From NCBI GenBank assembly GCA_009786175.1, contig WQTQ01000240.1, positions 1 through 54,254 of the forward strand: a stretch of DNA of 54,254 nucleotides, in the 5' to 3' direction. Source of the DNA: Bacillota bacterium (lineage in GTDB: Bacteria > Bacillota_A > Clostridia > Lachnospirales > WQUN01). Shown in pieces: positions 42,583 through 51,802 of the stretch. Position numbers and translations under genes: made by a program. Position 1 is the stretch's first letter. Each line of letters starts with the position of its first letter. The notes under the pieces are model-generated. The model worked only from the letters and a program-made list of their open reading frames with translations, had not been told where the DNA came from and did no database searches.

Positions 42583-44781
42583 ATGCATACTATACTAAGT
42601 CATTAACGATTCTTACCTGCATACTAATTATCATAGTCGCATTTACCGCATGCGGAAGAAACCGTAATGAAGCAAGCAACGAACCTGCCCAATCGGCAAC
42701 CTCAGCAACCATTGGCACAGGTAACATGCCTATCCAAACTTTAAGCATTGCCGCACCACTTTATTTTGGTCAACTGGTTCAAGATGCCGGTTCCCGCCTG
42801 CAACAGGAACTTGCTGCCGCAGGAGTTCAACTGGACCTTAACATTACACTCTTTTCCTATAGCGATGCCGAAAGCCATGTTAGGGAGCAGTACGCATTAT
42901 TTTCTATGGGGCAAGGTGCAGACGTATTTTTTGCAACCCCGGAACATCCCTTACTGGCCTTTATTGATGGCGGCTTTTTGGCAGACATTAATGAATTAAT
43001 AGACACATACTCTAACCGTGACTATTTTTTCGCAAATGTACTGGAAGCTTTTGAAATAGACGGGAAGCTATTCACATTCCCGTTAAATTTTGCGTTCGAT
43101 TATGTAGGGATAAATGCTACGTTACCCACAGAGTTTATAGAACGCTTTGCACAATACGACACAATTACATTAAACCGGCTGGCAATTCTCTACAACGAAT
43201 TGCAGCAAGCTTATCCCGAGCTAAGTCACCTGGCTTTTGGCCTTGGAGGCAGGTTGCAAGAAGGTATAAATGACTGGATAAACCAAAGTATTAACTGGTC
43301 TGCCAGAAATGTAACTACCATCGCCTCGCCGCTTTTGGCCAATTTGCGCAATGCATTTTATGATAACGCAAGACATAATACGGCCGCTGAAGTTGGCTTT
43401 GGAGGGAACCCCGTTAGGGCAGATGTTTTGGAATTATTTCAGGAAAGATATGTATTTTCTTTTACAATAGCCGCACAAGATGCATTCAATGCCTTAATGG
43501 ACTTTTCTTCACCACCTTATTTACATCACATACCTATAGCCGGGGAAAACGGCGGTTTGCGCATAGGACGATACGATTTGGTTAGTGTAAATGCTGCGGC
43601 AGACAGTACGCTGGCGTTTGCATATTTGCAGCACCTCGTAGCAGCCTGGGTAGACAGCTTACTGGGAGAATATTCATTAAATACACCTGTTAAGCGTGAA
43701 CTTTTCATGGCTCATTCAGAAAGAGGATTCTTACGGGCAATGTATGTTCCGGAATCTCTACGAGCCCAAGGCACTATAAGGAATGCAATTTCCAGGCTGG
43801 AACATTATTTGGAAATGCCAATAACCGTTCCTGCAACTTTGTTTTTGCTTTCTCCAAATTTGCAGGCGGATGTTATGGATGACGCAATGAACAGAGACAT
43901 GACACAGCAGCAAGCAGCACAGGAAATTCGGTCAAGAATTTCCTACTGGCTGGAAACGGGTGAATCATTAGAAGTTGACAGAGAATGGCTGGAAATTCAA
44001 ACTCTTCTTGCATCAAGAGTGGATTTACCAACACAGACTATATCTATTCTTGCATACTTTGGATATGCCCGAATTTTAGAGCAAGCTGCTGCTGCAATGA
44101 ATTTAGCGTTTGCCCAACGTGGAGAGCCTTATAATTTTGACATTGACATAACTACATTCACCTGGCGGGAATTAGATGCTGTAAACGCACGCTTTGCAAC
44201 ACTGCTAATGGCCGGGGATGGGTATGACATAATTTTTGTTGATGGGATAAATAACCACCCACTATGGGCTTGGGCAGAATCCGGCTTACTAACCGATGCT
44301 TGGACATTAATTGATGCTGCCCCAAATGTGACACGAGATGATTTTTATGTAAATGCATTAGAAGCCTTTGCTCATAATGGAGGGCTATGGGGATTACCGC
44401 TTAGCTTTGGGTTTGAGTATGTTGGTATAAACACAAGCATTCCTTCGTCGTTTATTGACCGATTTGCCCAATTTGAGATTATTAGTGTAAGAGAGCTTAT
44501 GGAATTGTATTTAGATCTAAGGGCTGCATTTGAGGATGAAATAGATCACTTACATTTTACAAGAGGGTCGAATACAAGCCGGATAGAGCAAGTTGTTTTA
44601 CACGATTTAGGAAGTTTTGTGGATTTTGAAAACCGCGTCTCCCATTTAAATAGTGCAAATTTCGTTTCGTTTTTAGAAACAGTACAGCAAGCTTACCATA
44701 CACCTCCTCCCCAATGGTCAGAAGGAATAATTACAAATACAGTAGGCAGGCAATGGAATCGTAATTTTGCAGACAGGTTCA
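42583..44781 (+). pseudogene. Solute-binding lipoprotein with tandem SBP domains, 5' part (frameshift and IS-disrupted)
   Basis: A double extracellular solute-binding protein. After GGAGATGACACA comes ATG 42583, but this frame ends at once (MHTILSH). The lipoprotein signal (YTKSLTILTCILIIIVAFTAC) and the rest lie one frame away, so a base is missing between 42583 and 42591; translation could otherwise begin only at ATG 42726, without the signal. Domain 1 covers about 42750-43990 and domain 2 begins about 44020; they resemble each other (FTFPLNFAFDYVGIN, WGLPLSFGFEYVGIN). The IS element at 44782 cuts domain 2. No permease genes are adjacent. The 3' part continues at 45607. Confidence 0.8.
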
Positions 44782-44791
44782 GAAGTTGTTC

Positions 44792-45223
44792 TCATAGACG
44801 TTTAAGCAAGGTATGGATATGTGAAATACGCACCATATTTTCAGAAGAAGAAGAGCGGATTTCATAGTCTTTGGATAATCGTCGTGAGTTGCCAAGCCAT
44901 GCCAGAGTGCGCTCGACTACCCATCTTTTCGGCAAAACAACAAACTGTGGAACGATACGCTCGGATATATCAACGTCCAAGCCAAGTTCAGCCAGTACAT
45001 CCTCTACAAACGATTTACGATACCCCTCATCTCCGCAGAATTTTTCAATAGTCGGATATGCTGTATGTGCCTCTTTTGCAGGGTTTATACCAGATTTTGT
45101 GTCATGAATATTTGCCGCATGTACCACAACCGCAAGCATGTTGCCCATTGTATCAGTTACGATATGACGCTTTCGCCCTTTAACTTTTTTTCCCACCGTC
45201 AATGCCACGCTCATCGCTTGCAT
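44792..45223 (-). CDS. IS5-family transposase, OrfB (catalytic part)
   Basis: The second transposase frame. VKGRKRHIVTDTMGNMLAVV, IEKFCGDEGYRKSFVEDVLA (second catalytic aspartate) and KRWVVERTLAWLGNSRRLSK (catalytic glutamate) form the DDE domain with the first aspartate in OrfA. It has no good start of its own; the ATG at 45223 lies within OrfA. It is likely expressed by slippage at the seven-A run (45185-45191 on the complement), which needs +1 or loss of one A to join GGKK to VKGRKRH. Confidence 0.85.
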   Translation of the reverse strand: MQAMSVALTVGKKVKGRKRHIVTDTMGNMLAVVVHAANIHDTKSGINPAKEAHTAYPTIEKFCGDEGYRKSFVEDVLAELGLDVDISERIVPQFVVLPKRWVVERTLAWLGNSRRLSKDYEIRSSSSENMVRISHIHTLLKRL

Positions 45224-45566
45224 AAACCGTTTTCACACTTTGAGAATCTATAATCCCATAGCTTGGGGTTTCCCTGCGTCCTGCTTTTTTACGAGTTTCT
45301 TTTACGAGAAACTGCATGATTTTTTCCCATAGACCACTTTCCACGGCTCGATAATAGAACGATTTTACTGCACTCCATTTCGGGTAGTCGTGTGGCAATG
45401 CCCTCCATTTGCATCCATTGTCGACTAAATACAGTACGGCTTCTACCAGCGAACGCTTGTGTATTTCACTTTTGTTTCCGTTAGGAAAAAATTTTGATAT
45501 CTTTTCCCATTGAGCATCTGTTAAATCGCTTGGATAGTTGGTTGGGATGTATTCTAGCGTTTTCAT
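45180..45566 (-). CDS. IS5-family transposase, OrfA (N-terminal part)
   Basis: A 128-residue frame. YPSDLTDAQWEKISKFFP and LYLVDNGCKWRALPHDYPKW are the DUF4096-type DNA-binding start of IS5-family transposases; GIIDSQSVKT carries the first catalytic aspartate. It ends GIDGGKKS at the seven-A run, where OrfB continues. The two frames together give an intact DDE transposase if slippage occurs, so the element may be active. Confidence 0.88.
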   Translation of the reverse strand: MKTLEYIPTNYPSDLTDAQWEKISKFFPNGNKSEIHKRSLVEAVLYLVDNGCKWRALPHDYPKWSAVKSFYYRAVESGLWEKIMQFLVKETRKKAGRRETPSYGIIDSQSVKTVYASDERGIDGGKKS

Positions 45567-45606
45567 GCGAGTATTATAACTTATTTTCTTCTATGAGAAC
45601 AACTTC

Positions 45607-46229
45607 TCATATTCACCGTTTATTCTCATGACCTGTCTGCTGCACACGCGTTGTTTCCGTTATATGATATGTACTTTGACCATTTCATACCTCTTACAGA
45701 CGACTCCGGCAGACTGCGCATACGTTCATATGGACATCTTAGTGGTATGTGGGGTACACTTGCTTTCCCGGCTGTAGGCAACAGTCCGCTTGCTTTTGAA
45801 TTTGCATTGCATCTAGTAGATGCGATGGTAAACCCTGTTGGCGCAGCACAATACCATGCATACTATACACTATCTCCAATGCCATGGGGGGCAGAAGGTA
45901 TATCAACACCCATCAAACGTTCTTTGTTCGAGCAGCAGATTACCCAAAGCCTGGCCGGTGCCGCAGCACGGGAATTTAGCCCACGCAACCCGGATGGACG
46001 TAGTATATTTGATGATGCAGTACGTGACAACAGCGCGGAAGCAATTGAAAACGCCATATCCAAACTTGCGGTCTATAACGAAATGCCTATGGTGCATCCG
46101 CCATTTTTGCCAACCGGTTTGCGCAATGGGCTTATAGACATTCTTACACAGTTTGGACAGGGGTTACTTGCACCGGAAGCCACTGCGCAACAAATGCGTA
46201 ACAGAGTTGCCCTCTGGTTAATCGAATAA
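45607..46229 (+). pseudogene. Solute-binding lipoprotein, 3' part downstream of the IS
   Basis: The remainder of SBP domain 2. Joining 44781 to 45610 gives R-F-I-F-T-V-Y-S-H-D-L-S, which aligns with RYVFSFTIAAQD of domain 1. LRIRSYGHLSGMWGTLAFPA and the C-terminal helices follow to a stop at 46229. The first possible internal start is TTG 45651; no ribosome binding site supports independent expression. A palindromic repeat follows 17 nt later. Confidence 0.85.
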
Positions 46230-46246
46230 TTTGAAAGACACATATT

Positions 46247-46288
46247 TACCCCCTGATATCATATTGGCCAATGTGATATCAGGGGGTA
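46247..46288. repeat. Dispersed palindromic repeat, copy 4 (42 bp, near-perfect palindrome)
   Basis: TACCCCCTGATATCA and TGATATCAGGGGGTA flank TATTGGCCAATG, which is itself self-complementary apart from one T-G pair, so all 42 bases can pair. It lies between the convergent ends of the solute-binding pseudogene and the GH5 gene and may terminate both. Confidence 0.92.
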
Positions 46289-46296
46289 TCTTAAAT

Positions 46297-49200
46297 TTAG
46301 TTTACTGCATTCGCATTAACCAGCAGCACCTCTGCCACCTGTCCGTAAACTACAATGGACAATTTAATTGTCTGCCAGTCTGCATTCTTACTTACATCTA
46401 TCAAGTTGAAATAGTCTAACCAGCCTATACCTGCTGCCCACATGCGGTTTATGCGCACAAAGTCCATTGCACAATTGCCGTCTTGGTCGGTGGCTGTAAC
46501 TGTATCTGCTGCTGCAAAGTATATTGGACTGCCTACCCCGTCAAGCTGTGTCCACATGCGAATTATTCCGCTTGCGGCAAGTGACGCATTGGGGCGGGAT
46601 GGTGCTCCGCCGGGGCCGTTGTTGAAAATATCAAAACTCAATACAGGCATTGGCGCTTCTGTTTCAAAAATGGCTGTAAACGTCACATTTTCCAACACAG
46701 TAAAGTTCAACGGGTTAACTGCGCCTTCTACGCCTTCAACTGCCCATTTTACAAAACGGAAGCCCGGCAACGCCTTGGGGTACGGAACGCTGTTGGCCAA
46801 AACTACCCAGCCGTCACGTACACGAACAGGGTTGTGCCATGGGGTTAACGGTATTTCCACTCCGCCATGCCCCGCCACAAAAGTTACATAATGGAACAGT
46901 GGGTTAAACCTTGCGGTAAAGGCCAAGTCTTCATATACGTTACCATGCTCTGCGGGGCTGTTTGGGTGCCATCCCGCAAAATAGAAACCTCGTCTTGCAA
47001 CAGGGTTTGGAATATATGCTGCAGGAATTTCTTTGCCATGGGGCACTTCAATAGATGTGGTAACAGCCGCATAAACGCCTACCGCACCCGGTTCTACGGT
47101 AAATGTAACTGTATGGTAAGAAGGGGCAGGTTCATTTCCGGGTACTAACAATAAGTAACCCATGTTGTCACCTTTTACGCCAACCGCTATACCTGCGCCG
47201 TATTCGATAAACCGCCTTACGCCGCCGTCACTGTCATTTATCGTAAAACTTATCCGGGCTATATCCCCAACGCTGACATCGGCAAACCCAAGGTAATCCC
47301 ACCTAATAGCTATTTCATAAACGGTCTGATTATTAACATCATCACGGATTATAACCGATCTGGCGTTATCTTGGCTTATCGCGCCTGTTCCCACAGGTGA
47401 AGAAGTGGAATTCAGCCAGCACCACTGGGTTATGGTGCCGTCGTTGTGTAAAGCAAAGCCCATTTCCCTAAACCCAACGTTATCCCTTACAGAAATTTGA
47501 ATACCGTCGCCTTGCCAGATATTGCTGCCCACTTGGTTTTGGAAATGCACACTGTCGGTAACGGTTATGGCAATATACAGATACTCTTTGTCCCAAGCCA
47601 CCATACCTGTCGCGCTTAAGTCATCGGGGTCTAATGTGCTTGCCAACGTGCCGTAGTCGTCAATTACACCTCTGCTAAAGTCAATAATCTTCGCCGCGTT
47701 TCGCCAAGCGTCTTCATCTAACACACCGTCTATTTTTATTGGCACCGGTGTAAACCCGGCTACGGTATATACAAACGGCAAATACACTGTGCCCACAAAA
47801 TCGTTGGCAGTTACATTAAACACAAGTGTTTCTTGCGCTATTGGTGACACAAAGTAGGGATTAAGGTCAAAGTACAGCGCGATTTCTTGGCCATATGCCA
47901 AACTGCTAAATGCGGCGTATGGGACGGTAAAGAAATTAACCGGTGAAACCAGTTCAACTCTGCCGCTTATGGCTTGCCCTGCAGGGTCTACGTTCCTTAC
48001 TGTGGCCTGTATCCGTATTCTGCCTGCAGCTTCGTTAAATACAGGCGTAACCGAAAGCGTTACCGGGTCCGGGTCATTCCATACCACTTCCATCATGGCA
48101 TCAACTATTTCCGGGAAAAAGAAAGTGTTATTGCCCCGGTTAAATATGCCAAAGCGTTCACCGGTACCCTGGGTTGTGTAGTTGTCCCACCATACACATG
48201 GGATTCCAAGTCTGCGACCGGCAGCTACAAAATACGCGGCGTGGTCGGCTCTTTGGTCTGTATTATTTTTGTTTTGGGAACCAAACTCGCCTACAATAAC
48301 AGGTATACCCCGGCTAACGAAATAATGGTTCATCCTGTTAAAGAACCAGTTAACATCATTTCTTCCGGCTTGGGTAAATACATTGTTGGGGTCATTTATT
48401 CCGCCAAAGGTAAAACTTACAGGGGCGTAAGAATGTACGGAAGCTATTAGCCTATTCTCATACATATCCGTTGGCAGTACAAAATAGCTCAAGTGGTTGG
48501 GGTGCGCACCTGCGGCATAAGTCGGAACCATTACAAAACGTCGCTGGTTGTTGCCGCCTGTTGCGCGTATTGCATTAAGAATCAACTGGTTATATCGGTT
48601 TACATTGCGGTAGTATTCCGGCGCACCAATCCAGTTCCCGCCTCCGCCATGGGGGTATCCCTGCATTGGCTCGTTCATGGTGGCAAAAATTAACCGGTCA
48701 CAGTAGTTAATAAAATGTTCTGCAATCTGCGTCCACAAAATTTCTACCATATTTCTGTTTGCTTCAAACTGGTCATCTCTCATGCCATACTTCCAGTTGT
48801 CGTGATGCGCGTTGATAATAACATTCATTCCGGCATCAAGGCCCCAATTGACCACTTCTTCTACCCTGTCCAAAAACCATGGAGCAATAATGTAATCCGG
48901 CCCGGGGCCCACACGCCTAAAAGCACCGCCGCCTGTTGTCCAGGTTACAGGAATACGAAGAATATCAAACCCCGCGTCGGCAATTGCTTCAATCATGGGC
49001 CTGGTTGTTAAATGAGGCATCCATATGGTTTCCGCATTTCCGGTGTTGGTGTGCGCGTCAAGAGTGTTGCCAAGGTTCCAGCCCACTCTCATGCCGCGCA
49101 CAAAATCCATGGCGTCCATATCTCTCATTTCTCCTACGCTAAGGGCAGGGAATACCACTGTAATCACTCCGCTGTTCGCACTGTGTGTTACGCTGGCGGC

Positions 49201-51075
49201 ATAATCAACCGTAAAGAAGTTGGCGGGTACACCTTCAAGTGTGAAACCCGGGTTTGGGGTTAGTGTAATGGTTGCGGTGTAAGATCTTTCTCCAAAAACA
49301 TCATCAACTGTATCCCATTCAACCGTGCCTGTAAACTGCGGAGTTGCTGTTACTGTATTAACAGGTGTGCGCCCAAGCATTGGCCGTCTGACGCCGCTTA
49401 CTACAGGGTTGTTTATAGGAATATCTCCATCCGGCAATACAAAAGTTACGGTAAAATATGTGGAGTAAACCCTGCCAAACCGGCTGTAAGTTACTACAAC
49501 CCTTTGCTCCCCAACAGTCCACGGGCTATAGCCGCCTATATTTAATCCGGCATTGTTGGCGCGTACAAATTCATTTCTATTGTTATCGTAAACCCATACC
49601 ACCAAACCTGTTGTATCCAGGCGTTCGCCTATGGTAACTTTGGTTTGATAAGGGGCTTGCCCTACTACAGCGGCTTCTATCAGAGAAAACTCACTAATGT
49701 AAACTGCTATGCTGGATCCTGGGTTTTTCCATACATATGCCTGCGGCACAGCGTCCCATACACCAAAGTCGGGAACTGTTGTAAGCCAGGAATGACGCCA
49801 GCCGAAGTTTGCGTTAAGCGGTACCGTATGCCATGTACCCGGCGTAGAACGCTGTATTCCTACCCCCAAATTATCGCCCGGGGCAATGCCAAAGGCTGCA
49901 CCTTGGATTCTTAAGTAATGTGTGGTACTGTTTCTTAGCTGCGGGAGGTTTTGCCATGCACCTTCTGCATTTGGGCCTACCCGCAGCAAGTACGTATGCG
50001 GCCCATGGGTACCCACATCCCACCACGTAAGCTCTTCGGACGAAAGCACTCGGACGGGATCGTTACTGTCGTTTTGCGGGGTCCAGTGGTTCATTCCCTC
50101 AGAAAAGTCACTGTTTAAAATCACATCGGTCGGTACAGGTCTGTACGGGTACGGGTCGTCCGTAGGCAAATCATCGGGAGGGCCAACTACCGGACGAATT
50201 CGGTTAACGCGGAAATTATTAATGGTTACATCCATGTCCCTTGCATGGATACCTACCCAACCGGTAGACCTAATATTGTTTTCGTCAATACCTTCCAGCC
50301 TTCTGGTACCGTCTGCATACAATAAGAAGCGATTGGCTTCTGCTTCAATACGCAGCGGCATCAATCTTTCCCGTATGGCATTTCCAACCCCTTGCCATCC
50401 ACCGGGAGGCAGTCCGCCCCAGGCCCCGGGGGCAATAAAAGCAACGCCGCCTGTAGGCCCCACAACTAAGCGGTACCATTGGCCCCACTCAATGTTTTGC
50501 GCCGGGTTTCCGCCGTGTCGGAAATAAAATTGCAATTCCGGGTTACCGGCAGGCGCGGCATCATTTATCATTACATCAGCTTCTATTACTAAATTATCCC
50601 ATGATACATTTCCTATTGCATAGCTAAAACCTCTACTTACAGGGCCAAAGCTAGTAGGCCCGTACAACAATGTGCCTATTACATTTCCGGGTATCTGCGT
50701 GTCACGGTAATCGGCAATAACTCCATCATTTACCGAAAAGACCCGCAGCCATTGCCAATCCCTTACATTTGTACCAATCGCATCATTAAGCGCGAAAGAA
50801 GCTGCCCCGGGAACATCGACAATTGGGCCGGTTGTTGGCAAACCGGACACATTATCCGCAATTACAAAATACAAATTCCCCGATAAACCTGCCGCATTAA
50901 TAATTTCAATCCTTCCGTCTGGTACATCCCGCGGGTCGGTAAAGGTGAAATCCCCAAAACCAACAGAGGCAGCGGCTGTTTCCGCGTAAACCGGTGCCCA
51001 GGGCACCATTCCCAAAACCATAGCAAATGCCAACACCAATACTAACAGCCTTGCACTACGCTTACATTTTTGCAT
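46297..51075 (-). CDS. Large secreted multidomain glycoside hydrolase family 5 enzyme (endoglucanase-like)
   Basis: A 1592-residue exported protein. Signal peptide 1-31 (ending VYA). Residues about 130-300 are a laminin-G/DUF1080-like beta-sandwich; about 315-480 resemble a family 4/16-type carbohydrate-binding module (NSDFSEGMNHWT); about 485-640 are Ig-like. The GH5 barrel spans about 645-960: MRVGWNLGNTLDAH, the acid/base glutamate in FATMNEPMQG near 800 and the nucleophile in VIVGEFGSQN near 928. Then an Ig-like segment, a CBM9-like domain (about 1110-1330, KIDGVLDEDAWRNA), two InlB-type repeats (FYFAGWHP, FRFVKWAV) and a C-terminal domain. It probably cuts cellulose or mixed glucans outside the cell. 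AAGGAGGAA precedes the ATG. No dockerin or sortase motif was seen. Confidence 0.92.
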   Translation of the reverse strand: MQKCKRSARLLVLVLAFAMVLGMVPWAPVYAETAAASVGFGDFTFTDPRDVPDGRIEIINAAGLSGNLYFVIADNVSGLPTTGPIVDVPGAASFALNDAIGTNVRDWQWLRVFSVNDGVIADYRDTQIPGNVIGTLLYGPTSFGPVSRGFSYAIGNVSWDNLVIEADVMINDAAPAGNPELQFYFRHGGNPAQNIEWGQWYRLVVGPTGGVAFIAPGAWGGLPPGGWQGVGNAIRERLMPLRIEAEANRFLLYADGTRRLEGIDENNIRSTGWVGIHARDMDVTINNFRVNRIRPVVGPPDDLPTDDPYPYRPVPTDVILNSDFSEGMNHWTPQNDSNDPVRVLSSEELTWWDVGTHGPHTYLLRVGPNAEGAWQNLPQLRNSTTHYLRIQGAAFGIAPGDNLGVGIQRSTPGTWHTVPLNANFGWRHSWLTTVPDFGVWDAVPQAYVWKNPGSSIAVYISEFSLIEAAVVGQAPYQTKVTIGERLDTTGLVVWVYDNNRNEFVRANNAGLNIGGYSPWTVGEQRVVVTYSRFGRVYSTYFTVTFVLPDGDIPINNPVVSGVRRPMLGRTPVNTVTATPQFTGTVEWDTVDDVFGERSYTATITLTPNPGFTLEGVPANFFTVDYAASVTHSANSGVITVVFPALSVGEMRDMDAMDFVRGMRVGWNLGNTLDAHTNTGNAETIWMPHLTTRPMIEAIADAGFDILRIPVTWTTGGGAFRRVGPGPDYIIAPWFLDRVEEVVNWGLDAGMNVIINAHHDNWKYGMRDDQFEANRNMVEILWTQIAEHFINYCDRLIFATMNEPMQGYPHGGGGNWIGAPEYYRNVNRYNQLILNAIRATGGNNQRRFVMVPTYAAGAHPNHLSYFVLPTDMYENRLIASVHSYAPVSFTFGGINDPNNVFTQAGRNDVNWFFNRMNHYFVSRGIPVIVGEFGSQNKNNTDQRADHAAYFVAAGRRLGIPCVWWDNYTTQGTGERFGIFNRGNNTFFFPEIVDAMMEVVWNDPDPVTLSVTPVFNEAAGRIRIQATVRNVDPAGQAISGRVELVSPVNFFTVPYAAFSSLAYGQEIALYFDLNPYFVSPIAQETLVFNVTANDFVGTVYLPFVYTVAGFTPVPIKIDGVLDEDAWRNAAKIIDFSRGVIDDYGTLASTLDPDDLSATGMVAWDKEYLYIAITVTDSVHFQNQVGSNIWQGDGIQISVRDNVGFREMGFALHNDGTITQWCWLNSTSSPVGTGAISQDNARSVIIRDDVNNQTVYEIAIRWDYLGFADVSVGDIARISFTINDSDGGVRRFIEYGAGIAVGVKGDNMGYLLLVPGNEPAPSYHTVTFTVEPGAVGVYAAVTTSIEVPHGKEIPAAYIPNPVARRGFYFAGWHPNSPAEHGNVYEDLAFTARFNPLFHYVTFVAGHGGVEIPLTPWHNPVRVRDGWVVLANSVPYPKALPGFRFVKWAVEGVEGAVNPLNFTVLENVTFTAIFETEAPMPVLSFDIFNNGPGGAPSRPNASLAASGIIRMWTQLDGVGSPIYFAAADTVTATDQDGNCAMDFVRINRMWAAGIGWLDYFNLIDVSKNADWQTIKLSIVVYGQVAEVLLVNANAVN

Positions 51076-51160
51076 ACTCTTCCTCCTTAATTTTTGTTGT
51101 AGAAATAGCCATAATAATTACACTGGCAGATGGCCTATTTCATCAACATTCATATGTTTT

Positions 51161-51211
51161 TAACAGTTATCTGTTATTACACTGTATAACATTCACCAAT
51201 CCCTTTGTCAA
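51161..51211 (-). promoter_or_regulatory. Promoter and operator-like repeat of the GH5 gene
   Basis: On the minus strand TTGACA (51211-51206), 17 nt, TATACA (51188-51183). Just downstream, TAACAG-TTAT-CTGTTA (51161-51176) is an inverted repeat at the expected start site, a candidate operator. The leader is about 100 nt. Confidence 0.7.
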
Positions 51212-51260
51212 TCTAAAATTTTGCGCACTATAAGGTGTATGTTTGCAAATTTACAGAAAC

Positions 51261-51290
51261 AAAAAAAAGACGAAGACAGTTGTCCTCGCC
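51261..51290 (-). terminator. Rho-independent terminator of the zinc-ribbon protein gene
   Basis: On the minus strand GGCGAGGAC pairs with GTCTTCGTC (two G-U pairs) around a 4-nt loop, followed by eight T. It lies between the zinc-ribbon gene (ends 51407) and the GH5 promoter. The rest of 51076-51406 shows no gene. Confidence 0.8.
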
Positions 51291-51406
51291 TTAATATATG
51301 CGGTAATTACCTCAAAATCGTGTATTTTACAAATTTGTGACAATATTCACAAACTAATAATACACTGTAACAATTCGCCTGTCAATAACATATTAAAAAA
51401 ATATTG

Positions 51407-51679
51407 CTAAATTTCCTCATTTTTTTCCCACACGTATTCCACATATTCAACTTGCGGCGGTATTACAAACCGGGCAGTCCAGTCCCGATAACAATCTACA
51501 CATAGGTCAATTGTGTGGGACTCCCCATCATAAGGCGAGTGATACCCCCAATTTTTTGTTAGCGAAATATGATCTTCAAAATATCCGGTAGTGTCTTTTT
51601 CAACATCACGCCCACAATAGTTACAACGTACATTTGCCACTTCAGGCAGCACTGCAGGCCGCTCCAAAAAACTTTTCAT
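51407..51679 (-). CDS. Small zinc-ribbon protein of unknown function
   Basis: A 90-residue protein. Two C-x-x-C pairs (RCNYCGRDV near residue 20 and LCVDCYRDW near 60) likely bind one zinc ion; between them is ISLTKNWGYHSPYDGESHTI, well conserved in similar short proteins of many bacteria. The start is ATG 51679; a TTG 6 nt upstream is possible. No signal or membrane segment. The function is unknown. Confidence 0.75.
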   Translation of the reverse strand: MKSFLERPAVLPEVANVRCNYCGRDVEKDTTGYFEDHISLTKNWGYHSPYDGESHTIDLCVDCYRDWTARFVIPPQVEYVEYVWEKNEEI

Positions 51680-51802
51680 CCCCAAGTTCCCCCTTAAAAT
51701 TTACTAAACTTCTTACATTACTAAAAACCATGCAACGTTATTATTCCTTTTTACCTTACAAGCAACACAGGGAAAGGAAGGGTGTTTTGCCATACGGCAA
51801 AT

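Larger units (their letters stand above)
44782..45606. mobile_element. IS5-family (IS427-like) insertion sequence, 825 bp
   Basis: Terminal inverted repeats GAAGTTGTTCTCATAGA (44782-44798) and TCTATGAGAACAACTTC (45590-45606) match perfectly over 17 bp. The flanks are the 3-bp duplication TCA (44779-44781 and 45607-45609), as for TNA targets of this group. Inside are two overlapping transposase frames on the minus strand. Removing the element and one TCA restores the solute-binding gene in frame. Confidence 0.93.
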
